45,819 nt of DNA, from NCBI GenBank assembly GCA_003537645.1, contig DPRM01000095.1:1-45819 (forward strand), given 5' to 3'. The DNA is from Prolixibacteraceae bacterium (lineage in GTDB: Bacteria; Bacteroidota; Bacteroidia; Bacteroidales; Prolixibacteraceae). The notes under the pieces were generated by a model. The model had not been told where the DNA came from and made no database searches. It saw nothing but the letters and a program-made list of their open reading frames with translations. Below, piece by piece: positions 8,331 to 17,443 of the stretch (position 1 is the first letter of the stretch; each line of letters starts with the position of its first letter). Both the position numbers and the translations under genes were made by a program.

Positions 8331-8338
8331 GCAGAAGA

Positions 8339-9493
8339 ATGCATAAAAACATTTATTTAGATTACAATTCGACTACTCCCACTGATTCAAGGGTTCTTGA
8401 AGCAATGCTTCCATTTTTCCATGATCAATATGCAAACGCTTCAAGTATACATATTCTAGGACAAAACATCAAGAAGACTGTTGAGTCAGCTAAAGTTAAA
8501 ATTTCTAATTTATTAAAATCTGACATTAATGAGATTATTCTTACTTCTGGCGCAACTGAGAGCATAAATTTGATTATCAAAGGTTACGCATTTGCGAATT
8601 TGGATAAAGGAAATCACATAATAACCCTTTCTACAGAGCATAAGGCTGTTCTTGATACATGTAAATACCTTGAGACTGTTGGCTTTGAAGTTAGTTTTCT
8701 TCCTGTTTCTGATGATGGTATTATTGATTTAAATATTCTTTCCAAAGAAATCAGAAAAGAGACTATCCTTATTTCTGTTATGTTGGTAAATAATGAGATT
8801 GGAGTTATTCAACCAATTAAAGAAATTTCTGAAATAGCGCATGCTAATAATATTGCTTTTTTCTGTGATGCAACTCAAGCTGTTGGTAAAATAGAAACGC
8901 TCGTTGATGAGTTAGGAATTGATTTTATGGCTTTTTCAGGACATAAATTCTATGCTCCAAAAGGGATAGGTGGATTATACATCAGAGGACTTGGTGAAAA
9001 AAATATAAAGATTCAACCCCTCTTACACGGAGGTGGCCATGAAAAGGGATTAAGAAGTGGAACATTAAATGTTCCTGGAATTATAGGTTTGGGAAAAGCA
9101 TGTGAAATTGCAATGATTGAGATGAATGAAAACAAGTTTAATATTGAGGCACTAAGAAACAAATTAGAAATGGGTCTATTAGCAATACCCAATACCTCAA
9201 TAAATGGTTCAATAAAAAGCAGAATCTATAATGTTACAAATATCTGCTTTCATGACATAGAAGCTTCTGTTCTAATCGGAAAATTAAAGAATATTGCTGT
9301 TTCAAATGGCTCAGCTTGTTCATCAGCAATTATTGAACCTTCACATGTTTTACAATCTATTGGTTTGTCTTATAATGATGCAATGTCGTCTATTCGGTTT
9401 TCGCTTGGAAAATTTAACACCAAAGAAGAAATAGAAACCACTGTAAGACTGATAAACGAATTCATAACTGTAACCCGTTCTTCATATGCTTAG
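8339..9493 (+). CDS. dndA: DndA/IscS-type cysteine desulfurase
   Basis: 384-residue PLP enzyme of the NifS/IscS class. The start IYLDYNSTTP, the PLP lysine K203 in SGHKFYAPKG, the sequence FFCDATQAVGKI just before it, and the persulfide cysteine C327 in SNGSACSSA are all present. It removes sulfur from cysteine as an enzyme-bound persulfide and, by context, passes it to DndC for insertion into the DNA backbone. It could in principle serve Fe-S assembly, but it is the first gene of a defence operon and lies opposite dndC. Its stop codon overlaps the start of the next gene by 8 bp, so the two are probably translationally coupled. The first residues match the family N-terminus, so the ATG at 8339 is right despite the promoter lying only a few bases upstream. 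Confidence 0.92.
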   Translation: MHKNIYLDYNSTTPTDSRVLEAMLPFFHDQYANASSIHILGQNIKKTVESAKVKISNLLKSDINEIILTSGATESINLIIKGYAFANLDKGNHIITLSTEHKAVLDTCKYLETVGFEVSFLPVSDDGIIDLNILSKEIRKETILISVMLVNNEIGVIQPIKEISEIAHANNIAFFCDATQAVGKIETLVDELGIDFMAFSGHKFYAPKGIGGLYIRGLGEKNIKIQPLLHGGGHEKGLRSGTLNVPGIIGLGKACEIAMIEMNENKFNIEALRNKLEMGLLAIPNTSINGSIKSRIYNVTNICFHDIEASVLIGKLKNIAVSNGSACSSAIIEPSHVLQSIGLSYNDAMSSIRFSLGKFNTKEEIETTVRLINEFITVTRSSYA

Positions 9494-11717
9494 AGATGTA
9501 GAGTGGTCAGAAGACAGGTCTTATAGAACCGGAACTGAGAATGAGCCATTTCAATTTTACCTGGAAAGCTTATGTAGCAGTAACAGTTTTGACTTATTGC
9601 TTGGATATTTTAGTTCGGCTGCAATTAACATTCTTTCTTTAGGATTTGCTTCATTTCTTTTCTCTGGTGGTAAAATGCGGATGGTAGTAAACAATGTATT
9701 ATCACAGGAAGATAAAGATGCTATTCAAGCCGGACAAATCGGAAAATTTGCTGATAATGAATTTGACCTATCGGATATTAAAAAATTGAAAAGGTCTCTC
9801 GATGAGTATGGAAGGCATTTCTTTGAATGTTTATCATGGTTAATAGCAAATGATAGGATTCAAATTGTCATTATTCGACCTAAAAACGGGAAAGGCATTT
9901 CACATTACAAATCCGGTGTATTCTTCGATGGCCAAGATTCTGTTGGATTTAAAGCATCCTGCAATTTCACTGCTTATGGATTACTTGAAAACCTTGAAGA
10001 ACTAGATGGCTTTTTAGCTTGGGAAAATGGACGATCAAACAAATGGATTAAAAGTCAAAACAAATATTTTGAAAATATTTTTTCCGGTAATGCTGAATTT
10101 GTTGATTATATTAATATAGAAGATGTCTCTGTAGCAATTAGAGAGCATTTTGCGGATAAATCGCTAAATGAGCTTTTAATTCGTGAAAAAGAACTGGCTG
10201 AAAAGAAAAGTAGAGTTTTAGAAAATAAGGAATTGAGGAAAGCGATAGAGAAAGTAGTCTTAAGAATTGAGGAAATTATAAAAGAACCTAAATTTCCATA
10301 TCCCCAAGGAGCCAGAGAGTACCAAAAGGAAGCATATCAGAATTGGGAAAGTAATGGTTATAAAGGGATATTTGCAATGGCTACGGGTACTGGCAAAACC
10401 ATAACATCCCTCAATTGTCTTTTAAATGAATATCAAAAAAATAGTGAAAAAGTTTATCATGCGTTAATTCTTGTTCCTACTATTACCTTGGTGGATCAAT
10501 GGGAAAAGGAAGTAAAATCGTTTAACTTTCAAGAAGTATATAAGATTTCTTCTAAATCAAATTGGGAGGGCGAAGTAACAACATTGTTATCTTCCTCAAA
10601 ACGAATACCACTCTCTTTTGTTCTAATAAGCACATATGCGTCATTTGTTAAGGATAAATTTCAAAGTATTATAAAAGATTTGCCAGAAGACACAATTTTC
10701 ATAGCAGATGAAGGTCACAATCTTGCTTCTCCTACAGTTGCGAAGAGAATTAAAGAGTTTAAAATTAAAAAGAGAATTGGGTTATCAGCAACACCAAAAA
10801 GGATTTATGATCCTGAAGGAACACAAGGAATGGAGTTGTTTTTTGAAGATCATGAACCATACACATACTCATTCTCGATGGATAGGGCTATTAAAGAGGA
10901 TGTGCTATGCCAATACTATTATTACCCCCATATAGTTGAGTTGACGGACCAGGAATTAGAAGCATATATTGAAACTAGTGACCGTCTTGCAAAACTCTAC
11001 AGGTATGGCAAAAAAGATCCGGATACGGAAAATATTATTGAAAGGCTATTATTAGCAAGAAAGAGAATTATTCATAAAGCTTTTAATAAAATTGGAATTG
11101 CCATCGAGATTTTAAAAAAGCAGTACAAAGAAAAAGGATCTCTGAGATATACTTTCGTTTATGTTCCCGAAGGTGAAACGTGCGAAATACGTGAAGACGA
11201 AGATGAATTAGTGGAAGAAAACATCAAACTCATAAATCAATATACAAGAGAGATTGCTCGTATAGATGATAAACTATTAGTAAATCAATTTATCAGTGGA
11301 ATGAAAGACCGCAACGAGATTTTAGAGCAATTTCAAAAAGGCGAAATAGACGTAATTGCATCTATGAAATGCCTGGATGAGGGCGTTGATATACCAAGAG
11401 CTGAAACCGCAATCTTCTGTAGTAGTACAGGAAATCCGAGACAGTTTATTCAAAGAAGGGGACGAATCTTAAGAAAACATCCTGCAAAGAAATTTGCAAT
11501 TATCCATGATTTAGTAGTTGTCCCCAGCTTATCACAAAAAGAAGGCACAGATTCATTTGATGTAGAGAAGAGTTTAACAAAAAAAGAACTTGAGCGAGTA
11601 ATGTACTTTGCAATGCTCTCTAAGAACCCATATTTTACCGAAGAAGTTTTTAGAGAAGTTTGTGCCTTTTATGGCCTAAACATTTATACCATTCAAACCG
11701 AACTATCATCAATATGA
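9486..11717 (+). CDS. PLD-domain SF2 helicase, Dnd-system restriction protein
   Basis: 743 residues. Residues ~15-180 are phospholipase-D-like: after GTENEPFQFYLESL comes a single HxK motif (H140, K142 in SHYKSGVFF) followed by a conserved small/Asn-rich segment to ~165. Residues ~280-480 are the first RecA-like lobe of a superfamily 2 helicase, with Walker A ATGTGKT near 299, a motif II that reads DEGH near 407 instead of DEAD or DEAH, and SATPKR. The second lobe ends with FIQRRGRILR near 655. Such PLD-helicases are known companions of dnd genes, annotated as phosphorothioation-system restriction enzymes (family TIGR04095, from memory). It probably translocates on DNA and cuts unmodified DNA. 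It overlaps both neighbours (8 bp and 4 bp). Confidence 0.85.
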   Translation: MLRDVEWSEDRSYRTGTENEPFQFYLESLCSSNSFDLLLGYFSSAAINILSLGFASFLFSGGKMRMVVNNVLSQEDKDAIQAGQIGKFADNEFDLSDIKKLKRSLDEYGRHFFECLSWLIANDRIQIVIIRPKNGKGISHYKSGVFFDGQDSVGFKASCNFTAYGLLENLEELDGFLAWENGRSNKWIKSQNKYFENIFSGNAEFVDYINIEDVSVAIREHFADKSLNELLIREKELAEKKSRVLENKELRKAIEKVVLRIEEIIKEPKFPYPQGAREYQKEAYQNWESNGYKGIFAMATGTGKTITSLNCLLNEYQKNSEKVYHALILVPTITLVDQWEKEVKSFNFQEVYKISSKSNWEGEVTTLLSSSKRIPLSFVLISTYASFVKDKFQSIIKDLPEDTIFIADEGHNLASPTVAKRIKEFKIKKRIGLSATPKRIYDPEGTQGMELFFEDHEPYTYSFSMDRAIKEDVLCQYYYYPHIVELTDQELEAYIETSDRLAKLYRYGKKDPDTENIIERLLLARKRIIHKAFNKIGIAIEILKKQYKEKGSLRYTFVYVPEGETCEIREDEDELVEENIKLINQYTREIARIDDKLLVNQFISGMKDRNEILEQFQKGEIDVIASMKCLDEGVDIPRAETAIFCSSTGNPRQFIQRRGRILRKHPAKKFAIIHDLVVVPSLSQKEGTDSFDVEKSLTKKELERVMYFAMLSKNPYFTEEVFREVCAFYGLNIYTIQTELSSI

Positions 11718-11926
11718 CAAATGAAGACATTTTCAAAACCTTTTTAGATGATCCTTTATTGATTGAAAAAGGATATATTAAAAAGGAAATGGTCGGCAAA
11801 CTTAAAATCATTGAGCAGAGTGAAATAAAGCTGATTGAGGTGATTAGAATTGCCATAAATAGTAACATGAATCAAGAAACCGAAAACGTTACTTCAAGAA
11901 AAATTAACCAGTATCTTAACAAATAA
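11714..11926 (+). CDS. 70-aa protein inside the dnd operon
   Basis: The ATG at 11714 overlaps the helicase stop codon (ATGA), and the gene ends 4 bp before the DndD-like gene, so it is almost surely translated by coupling. It is a small, charged, mostly helical protein without Cys clusters or a membrane segment (MTNEDIFKTFLDDPLLIEKG opens it). I do not recognise it. Canonical DndE is also a small helical protein that contacts DNA, but is longer (about 110-130 residues) and starts differently, so equating the two would be a guess. Confidence 0.7.
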   Translation: MTNEDIFKTFLDDPLLIEKGYIKKEMVGKLKIIEQSEIKLIEVIRIAINSNMNQETENVTSRKINQYLNK

Positions 11927-11930
11927 CGTT

Positions 11931-14117
11931 ATGATAATTGAGAGAATTGAACTTAATAATTTCATGTGCTATGCTGGCAAGAATAGCTTTGAGTTTAAAG
12001 AAGGAATAAATGTCATTATCGGCGACAATGGTTATGGGAAGTCAAAACTGTATGATGCTTTCTATTGGGTAATGTACGATCAGGTATTTGTGCCGGAAAA
12101 GAAGGAGTTTCAAAACACACGCTCGGTAAAGTCAAAAATAATCTCAGATAAAGCTAAACATGAAGCAAAAGATGGTAGTTTGTCCACATCTGTTTCAATT
12201 ACATTTCATAATCTTGAAAAAGATGAAGTTTTCATATTAGAGAGAAAGTATGCAGTAAATGTTAAAGATTCTCGAATTCTTGAGAGTAATGATAGCGAAT
12301 TTACTGTGATGCGTAAAGAACTATCTTATCTTAACGCTAAATTAATTAGTGACGAAGAGGAAAAGAGGAAAATCGTTTTCAGAATTCTTCCGGCACAAAT
12401 TAAAGATTATTTATGGTTCCAGGGAGAGCAAGTAGAATCAATAATTGATTTCAACAAACAAGATACATTAACAAGAGCTATTAATGTGCTCTCAAGTATT
12501 TCACGATATGATGAGCTAAAAGAAATTGCTGAAGCTGCTGCAAAATCAGGCAATAAGGAGTATGACAAAGAAGTCAAGAGACTTAGTAAAGACGGTGACC
12601 GTAGTGATCAGCTGGAGAATGAAAAAGAAAGACTGGAGGAGGCTATCGAAACATTGGGCAAGGAACTAAAGGAAGCAAAGGATAATTTGTCAATTGCTGA
12701 AGGGAAATGCGATGATTTGCTGAATAAAATTGAAGATGCTCAAAAGGTGGCTGAATTGCAACAAAAGAAGAAATCAGTTCTTGGAAGGTTGGAGGAATTG
12801 AATGATGAAATAAATGAAGAACAAATATCTTTTCATAAAAAGATGTTTCGAAACAAATGGGTTTTAAAAGGAACTGAAAGCCTACACTCTGAATTTAGTG
12901 AGAAATACTCGAAATATGAAAGCATCAAGCTTCAGTTGGCTGAAGCATTAAGGCAAGAAAAAGAATCGGAAGAAGAAGTATTGAAAAAACTTCAAACGCG
13001 CTTACCTCTTGATGTTCCAGAGCCAATTTATGTTCAAAGAATGCTTGATGAGGAAAGATGTTTGGTTTGTGATCGGGAAGCTAAGAAGGATTCAGAACCC
13101 TGGAAAAGAATTAAGGAGCTAATTCAAAGACATGATAAATATTCCCATAAGCATGTCGGGAAACAATTAACCAAACAGGATTTTTCTAACGACTTTAAAA
13201 AACTATATCAGAATGGCCTTTCACTGACACATAGAATTTCTGATATTGATGAAGATATTGCTGAAACACTTAAAAAAACAACAGGATTGAATTCTAAAAT
13301 CAGAGATGCCGGTAAAGATTTAAAGGCTATTGATGAAGAAATTCAAAAGTTGTTATCAGACACCTCTCTTAGTGAAGAATCAGCACGTAATATCATTAAC
13401 GAGTATTCTATTCAAAATAAATATGTGAAAGACTTTCTTGACTTGGTAAGTAAGATTTCACAAAAACTTGAATTCAATAAAAATAATCTCCGAAGCGTAA
13501 ATGAACAATTAAAATCTCTTATAACAGGTGAGATCCCTAAATGGCTTATTGAGAAAAAAGACGTTTTAAATGATTTTGAACTAATAGCTTCATCAACACG
13601 AGATAGAGTTTTTAATAATTTGATAATGCAATTAGAGAAAGAAGCAAATCATCATTATGAGGCGATGACAGCTGGGAATAAATCTATACGAGGACAAATA
13701 CGATTAAGAAAACTTCCCAATGGAAATTATATGCCTGAAATAATTGACGGAAATGGGAATCCTCTTTTAGGCTCAAATACAAGTAATTTGATTTTAGTGA
13801 AATTGGCTGCTATTATGGCAATTATTTCCGCGAAGACAAGTACAGGGAACGTTGACCTCTATACTCTCATTACGGATGCCCCAACATCGGTATTTGGAGA
13901 AGATTATACAATTGGATTTTGTAAAACAGTAAGCAAGGTCTATAGACAAAGCATAATTATGAGTAAGGAGTTTTACAAAAACGAAACTCTAAAAAATGAA
14001 TTACTCACAAATAGAGACATCAAAATAGGGAAGGTTTATTTAATCACCCCGACAATACCAGAAAGTGAAAGAGCAAATCGACACGACCTTTCAACTAAAA
14101 TTTCAGTTTTAAATTAA
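11931..14117 (+). CDS. dndD: DndD-like SMC/Rad50-type ATPase
   Basis: 728 residues with the head-coil-hook-coil-head plan of SMC/Rad50 ATPases. The N-terminal head has IERIELNNFMCYAGKNSFEF and Walker A GDNGYGKS (31-38). Coiled coils run about 190-330 and 425-560. Between them is a single CLVC motif near residue 380, like a zinc hook. The C-terminal head has NTSNLILVKLAAIMAII and a Walker B-like LYTLITDAPTSVFG. DndD is the ATPase of the phosphorothioation machinery, thought to remodel DNA for sulfur insertion. Its place after dndA and opposite dndC supports this. A generic Rad50-like defence ATPase would look similar, so the name rests on context. Confidence 0.8.
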   Translation: MIIERIELNNFMCYAGKNSFEFKEGINVIIGDNGYGKSKLYDAFYWVMYDQVFVPEKKEFQNTRSVKSKIISDKAKHEAKDGSLSTSVSITFHNLEKDEVFILERKYAVNVKDSRILESNDSEFTVMRKELSYLNAKLISDEEEKRKIVFRILPAQIKDYLWFQGEQVESIIDFNKQDTLTRAINVLSSISRYDELKEIAEAAAKSGNKEYDKEVKRLSKDGDRSDQLENEKERLEEAIETLGKELKEAKDNLSIAEGKCDDLLNKIEDAQKVAELQQKKKSVLGRLEELNDEINEEQISFHKKMFRNKWVLKGTESLHSEFSEKYSKYESIKLQLAEALRQEKESEEEVLKKLQTRLPLDVPEPIYVQRMLDEERCLVCDREAKKDSEPWKRIKELIQRHDKYSHKHVGKQLTKQDFSNDFKKLYQNGLSLTHRISDIDEDIAETLKKTTGLNSKIRDAGKDLKAIDEEIQKLLSDTSLSEESARNIINEYSIQNKYVKDFLDLVSKISQKLEFNKNNLRSVNEQLKSLITGEIPKWLIEKKDVLNDFELIASSTRDRVFNNLIMQLEKEANHHYEAMTAGNKSIRGQIRLRKLPNGNYMPEIIDGNGNPLLGSNTSNLILVKLAAIMAIISAKTSTGNVDLYTLITDAPTSVFGEDYTIGFCKTVSKVYRQSIIMSKEFYKNETLKNELLTNRDIKIGKVYLITPTIPESERANRHDLSTKISVLN

Positions 14118-14118
14118 T

Positions 14119-14613
14119 ATGGAACTTCTAAAAAGAATTAAAGACAGAGCACCAGAATACAACTCAGCATATGAAGAGCTGATTACGAAGTTCACGGTTT
14201 TACAAGGAGGTAGAGCTGGGACATCTGGTGAAAGTTCAACGTGGGAACAAGGGAAGTATTTTGGCACTAAATATGAAATTTATATGTATGCAGCCTTATT
14301 AGGGCTCAAAATGAATTACCGTTTGCCAATTGCCCCGAATACAGATAAAAGTAAGTTTATTGAAGTTAAGGCATGGCAACCATATGATCTGGCTGATTAT
14401 GTTGTTATGGGATTGCTTGCGAAATCTGACATAGATTTCAATGAGTTAGAGAATATGGAAGAAAAAGAAATAGAAAAGGAAATATCATCTTTGAAGAAAT
14501 TGCTCGAAGAATATGCAAATGGTGGGTTTGATAAAATTAGGGCAAAGCTTGAAGACGAACCTACATTTTTTGAAAATAACGACAACTGTTTTATTGACTT
14601 ACTCGATTCTTGA
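14119..14613 (+). CDS. Small Dnd-associated protein, candidate DndE substitute
   Basis: 164 residues, starting 1 bp after the dndD stop. The middle segment (YFGTKYEIYMYAALLGLK, then RLPIAPNT, then EVKAWQPYDLADYVVMGLL) resembles from memory the small 'dnd system-associated protein 4' family, in which an F-x-T-K-x-[DE]-I-x-[MV]-x-A-A-x-x-G pattern is followed by a short strand and a helix. The C-terminal third is an acidic helix (EEKEIEKEISSLKKLLEEY). It is last in the plus-strand operon and ends only 5 bp from the end of the convergent minus-strand operon. The match to the family is approximate; function unknown, but a DNA-binding or scaffold partner of DndD is plausible. Confidence 0.6.
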   Translation: MELLKRIKDRAPEYNSAYEELITKFTVLQGGRAGTSGESSTWEQGKYFGTKYEIYMYAALLGLKMNYRLPIAPNTDKSKFIEVKAWQPYDLADYVVMGLLAKSDIDFNELENMEEKEIEKEISSLKKLLEEYANGGFDKIRAKLEDEPTFFENNDNCFIDLLDS

Positions 14614-14618
14614 AGTAG

Positions 14619-15839
14619 TTAGATTTTGGTCACATCATCTTTGAAATTGTCAAAAAAGGCTTTCTCTGCTTTTGTCATTTGCAAATCGATTCCAATTTTT
14701 TTACAAATCATCTGTATGGCAAGAATTTGCCTGGGTTTATCTGTCTTTAAAGTATTTTTCTCTTGGTCAATAAACACCTTCTTCCATACCTTGTGAGTCA
14801 GTTTAAAATCATCATTAGAAAAAAACAATATAGCGTCCTTTTCTTTTCCTTTTATTTTAGCAATTTTAAGTACATAAAACAATATCATTTGTCCAATCGG
14901 TCTGAACAACAAACTTGTTGCATTTGATTTTCTATCCACAACTCCAGTTTCAAAATATTTCTTTACCGAAGGTATTGAGTTAAGAATTTTCTTGAAATAT
15001 ATTTTTATTTTCATCGTTTCACTATCGATGAAGTCTTCACTCTCTCTTCGTGTTGTGAATTTCTTATAATGATGTCCTGCTAAAGGGAGGTTGTTGGAGA
15101 ATGTCTTATCTGTCAATATTATTGAAATCATATCATAAATTAAAACAATATTAGAAAAATGATTTTTATTGCCTTGATTCATGCTTCGTGTCTTAGAATA
15201 TTGAATCCGATCCTTGAAGAAATCGAAATCTTCCATTAATCTTCTTGTTATTATCGCACAATTATCTTCTTCATCCAATGCAATTATTTCACTAATGTTC
15301 ACTGGTATAGCATACCTATTCAAAGTAGAAAACAACCTTCTTGTTCTAATTTCGCCTTCCCTTGATTCCTTATGTGCTACAAAAATTACTGCTACCTCTT
15401 CGTCTTTTAATTCATCATTATACTGCTTTAGATATTGTTTGATTGCACTTGTTCTATGCTGTCCATCTATTGAAAAAATCTTTTCTTCTCCATTTAAAGT
15501 AAGAATTCCAAAAGTCTTGCTTAAGTAGTCCTGTTCAGATTCAGATAGATCCGTTGATGTCTTTTCAATATCAATTTCTTGCCAATGTGGCTTCCCTCCG
15601 TATATCCCACAAATTATAGAATTAAAAAATCTCTGGGGTTGATCTTTTAAATATGATACTATATCAGAACTTCTGTCACTAACTTCTCGTTGAATCCATC
15701 TGCTTAGCTCTTTATTCTTATGAATCTCTTGAGCAAGAGAAGTCCTATTTGCCAGCTCGCAAAATTTCATTACTGAAACATAGTAGAACCAATCACCCAT
15801 TCTACCTCTTAGGCATGGTAATCTTAATGTGTTATTCAT
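14619..15839 (-). CDS. dndB: DGQHR-domain protein, DndB
   Basis: 406 residues. The signature DGQHR stands at 125-129 in IFSIDGQHRTSAIKQYL, preceded by a strand-loop with GGKPHW and followed by VAVIFVAHKESREGE and TRRLFSTLNRYA, the usual order in DndB/ParB-like DGQHR proteins. In characterised systems DndB controls dnd transcription and adjusts modification frequency. It is the last gene of the minus-strand operon and overlaps the GIY-YIG gene by 4 bp (ATGA). It could bind the inverted repeats upstream of dndA or of the DUF4007 gene; this is inference. DGQHR proteins also occur outside dnd loci, but here the context is clear. Confidence 0.85.
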   Translation of the reverse strand: MNNTLRLPCLRGRMGDWFYYVSVMKFCELANRTSLAQEIHKNKELSRWIQREVSDRSSDIVSYLKDQPQRFFNSIICGIYGGKPHWQEIDIEKTSTDLSESEQDYLSKTFGILTLNGEEKIFSIDGQHRTSAIKQYLKQYNDELKDEEVAVIFVAHKESREGEIRTRRLFSTLNRYAIPVNISEIIALDEEDNCAIITRRLMEDFDFFKDRIQYSKTRSMNQGNKNHFSNIVLIYDMISIILTDKTFSNNLPLAGHHYKKFTTRRESEDFIDSETMKIKIYFKKILNSIPSVKKYFETGVVDRKSNATSLLFRPIGQMILFYVLKIAKIKGKEKDAILFFSNDDFKLTHKVWKKVFIDQEKNTLKTDKPRQILAIQMICKKIGIDLQMTKAEKAFFDNFKDDVTKI

Positions 15840-16336
15840 TCGTAAATGTTTTTTAGTTCGGGTTTTATCTTTGCAATTGGAATGTCAGTATTAACCTTGG
15901 GTACAAAAGTATTTAAAAGCTTAACTTCACATTCTTCTATATGATTATCATCAACTAAATCAGCGTAATAAAAATGCAAACAATCCTTCCAAAGCTTTAG
16001 CATGGTGAAAACCTTTGGCCTTGGCTTTCCTTTTCCCTCTTGGTCATCAAGATATTCTTTATATCTAACTCTAAAACTCCTTGTTGTTTGACCTATATAG
16101 AATAAATACCTTGTTTCAAATAACTTATTAAAATCAGGTTTGACTACAAAGCAGTATATGCCTTTTTTATCAGCTGGAACATTATTTATTTGAGCGTTGT
16201 TGAATGGGACTTCATTCCAGGTTAGATTATGAGGAATACCATTTGCTGGATTATTCCAGTGTTCAGGAAATAAGAGAAACTTCCATATATGTTCTTTTAT
16301 TAAGCCTCTCTCGCCAAAATCAATGTCGAATGCCAT
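15836..16336 (-). CDS. GIY-YIG nuclease-fold protein in the dnd operon
   Basis: 166 residues. The two halves of the signature are visible: KGIYCFVV (GIY at 59-61) and LFYIGQTTRSFRVRYKEYL (YIG at 80-82, followed by the conserved Arg and Tyr). A Glu in DDNHIEECEVKLLNTFVP (E135 or E137) is in place for the metal-binding residue of GIY-YIG endonucleases. The first ~55 residues are an unrecognised extension with several Trp. With catalytic residues apparently intact it may be a nuclease acting on unmodified DNA. It starts 9 bp after dndC and overlaps dndB by 4 bp. This gene is not part of the canonical dndABCDE-FGH set. Confidence 0.8.
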   Translation of the reverse strand: MAFDIDFGERGLIKEHIWKFLLFPEHWNNPANGIPHNLTWNEVPFNNAQINNVPADKKGIYCFVVKPDFNKLFETRYLFYIGQTTRSFRVRYKEYLDDQEGKGKPRPKVFTMLKLWKDCLHFYYADLVDDNHIEECEVKLLNTFVPKVNTDIPIAKIKPELKNIYE

Positions 16337-16345
16337 AATAATTGA

Positions 16346-17443
16346 TTATATAAAACATGAAGCACAACCTTCATCTTCATTTAAAATATCAATAAGAAAT
16401 GGAGATTTAGATTTTGCTACTTTTAAATTTCGTTTGAAACAATCCTCTTTGATTTTTTTAATCCTATCTGGATTAATTAAATCTTTCAGCGTTTCTTCTT
16501 GATTCCATGAATAACCATCTTTCTCATATTCCATAGCCTTTTGGAAAAGATCAGGGTGTTGTTCATAAAGCCACACCCACTCAATTTTTTGTTGAAAAAA
16601 ACAAAAGAAACATCCGGAGCGACTTCGTGAATACTGACCCACTTCATCATTTATTTCAAAATCAACCTTCTTATAATAGCTTGGAACGCCGACACCACTT
16701 TCCTCTAATATCTTAAAAATATCATCACGATTCAGGTTATCTTCGTTTGGAATCAATTCAAAAGAAACTTCGTTAGATAGCGGGTACGTTGTAGATTTTA
16801 AGTATTCAAAAACAATTTGATTGAACTCTTTAACTCCTGTTTCTAAGAGTAAATTTAGTTTCTGCAATTGTGTGAAATTTTGTGTCAATGGTATTTTGAT
16901 TATCTCAAGAAGTCTATCTGCATTTGGGGATAGGGTAATCTTTTTAAATATTCTTACTGTTTTACTTATATTATCATTAGCAAGAATTTTTCTAATGACA
17001 TCTTCACTCCATATGTTCCTTCTAAAAGGAAAAATTGATTGTATATTCGGTTTTCGTGAAATATAGCCTTCACGGTCTTCATCACCTCTTATACCAACAT
17101 AAGAAATAACAGGGTCACTCCCAACAAATTTCTCAAAAGGTTCTAACTTCAACTTTTTTGTACACCAACGGGATGTCGAGGATGGCAGATATCCTCCATA
17201 CATCTTTAAGTGATGATCAAAAGGAGCTTCATTACTCCCTTCTGCTGCTTGAAGTTTTATAATACTTTTCCCGAGGTAAATTTCCAGGTTTCTGATCAAT
17301 TCATATGTTTCATCTAATTCTTTTCCTGTATCACAGGTGTAATATTCTATGTTCAATGAAGGATATTTATCTTTCATATAAATAGCAAGTGCGGCACTAT
17401 CCTTACCGCCTGAAATTCCTAACACATGTCGTATATTCTTCAT
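16346..17443 (-). CDS. dndC: DndC-type PAPS-reductase-like sulfurtransferase
   Basis: 365 residues of the adenine nucleotide alpha-hydrolase/PAPS reductase superfamily. The PP-loop SGGKDS is at residues 11-16; SSTSRWCTKKLKLEPFE (C94) and YVGIRGDEDREGY follow in the family order. Cysteines C278 and C281 (SGCFFCF) with C94 fit an Fe-S cluster site as in DndC; the tail carries another pair, C360 and C363 (GCASCFI), and C37 follows the PP-loop region. It activates and transfers sulfur from DndA to DNA. Compared with a short PAPS reductase it has an extra ~100-residue segment between about 150 and 260. The start overlaps the ATPase stop by 4 bp. Confidence 0.88.
   Translation of the reverse strand: MKNIRHVLGISGGKDSAALAIYMKDKYPSLNIEYYTCDTGKELDETYELIRNLEIYLGKSIIKLQAAEGSNEAPFDHHLKMYGGYLPSSTSRWCTKKLKLEPFEKFVGSDPVISYVGIRGDEDREGYISRKPNIQSIFPFRRNIWSEDVIRKILANDNISKTVRIFKKITLSPNADRLLEIIKIPLTQNFTQLQKLNLLLETGVKEFNQIVFEYLKSTTYPLSNEVSFELIPNEDNLNRDDIFKILEESGVGVPSYYKKVDFEINDEVGQYSRSRSGCFFCFFQQKIEWVWLYEQHPDLFQKAMEYEKDGYSWNQEETLKDLINPDRIKKIKEDCFKRNLKVAKSKSPFLIDILNEDEGCASCFI

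Noticed and set aside
11931..14117. Rad50/SbcC DNA repair protein
   Set aside because: No SbcD/Mre11 partner nearby; the dnd context fits better.
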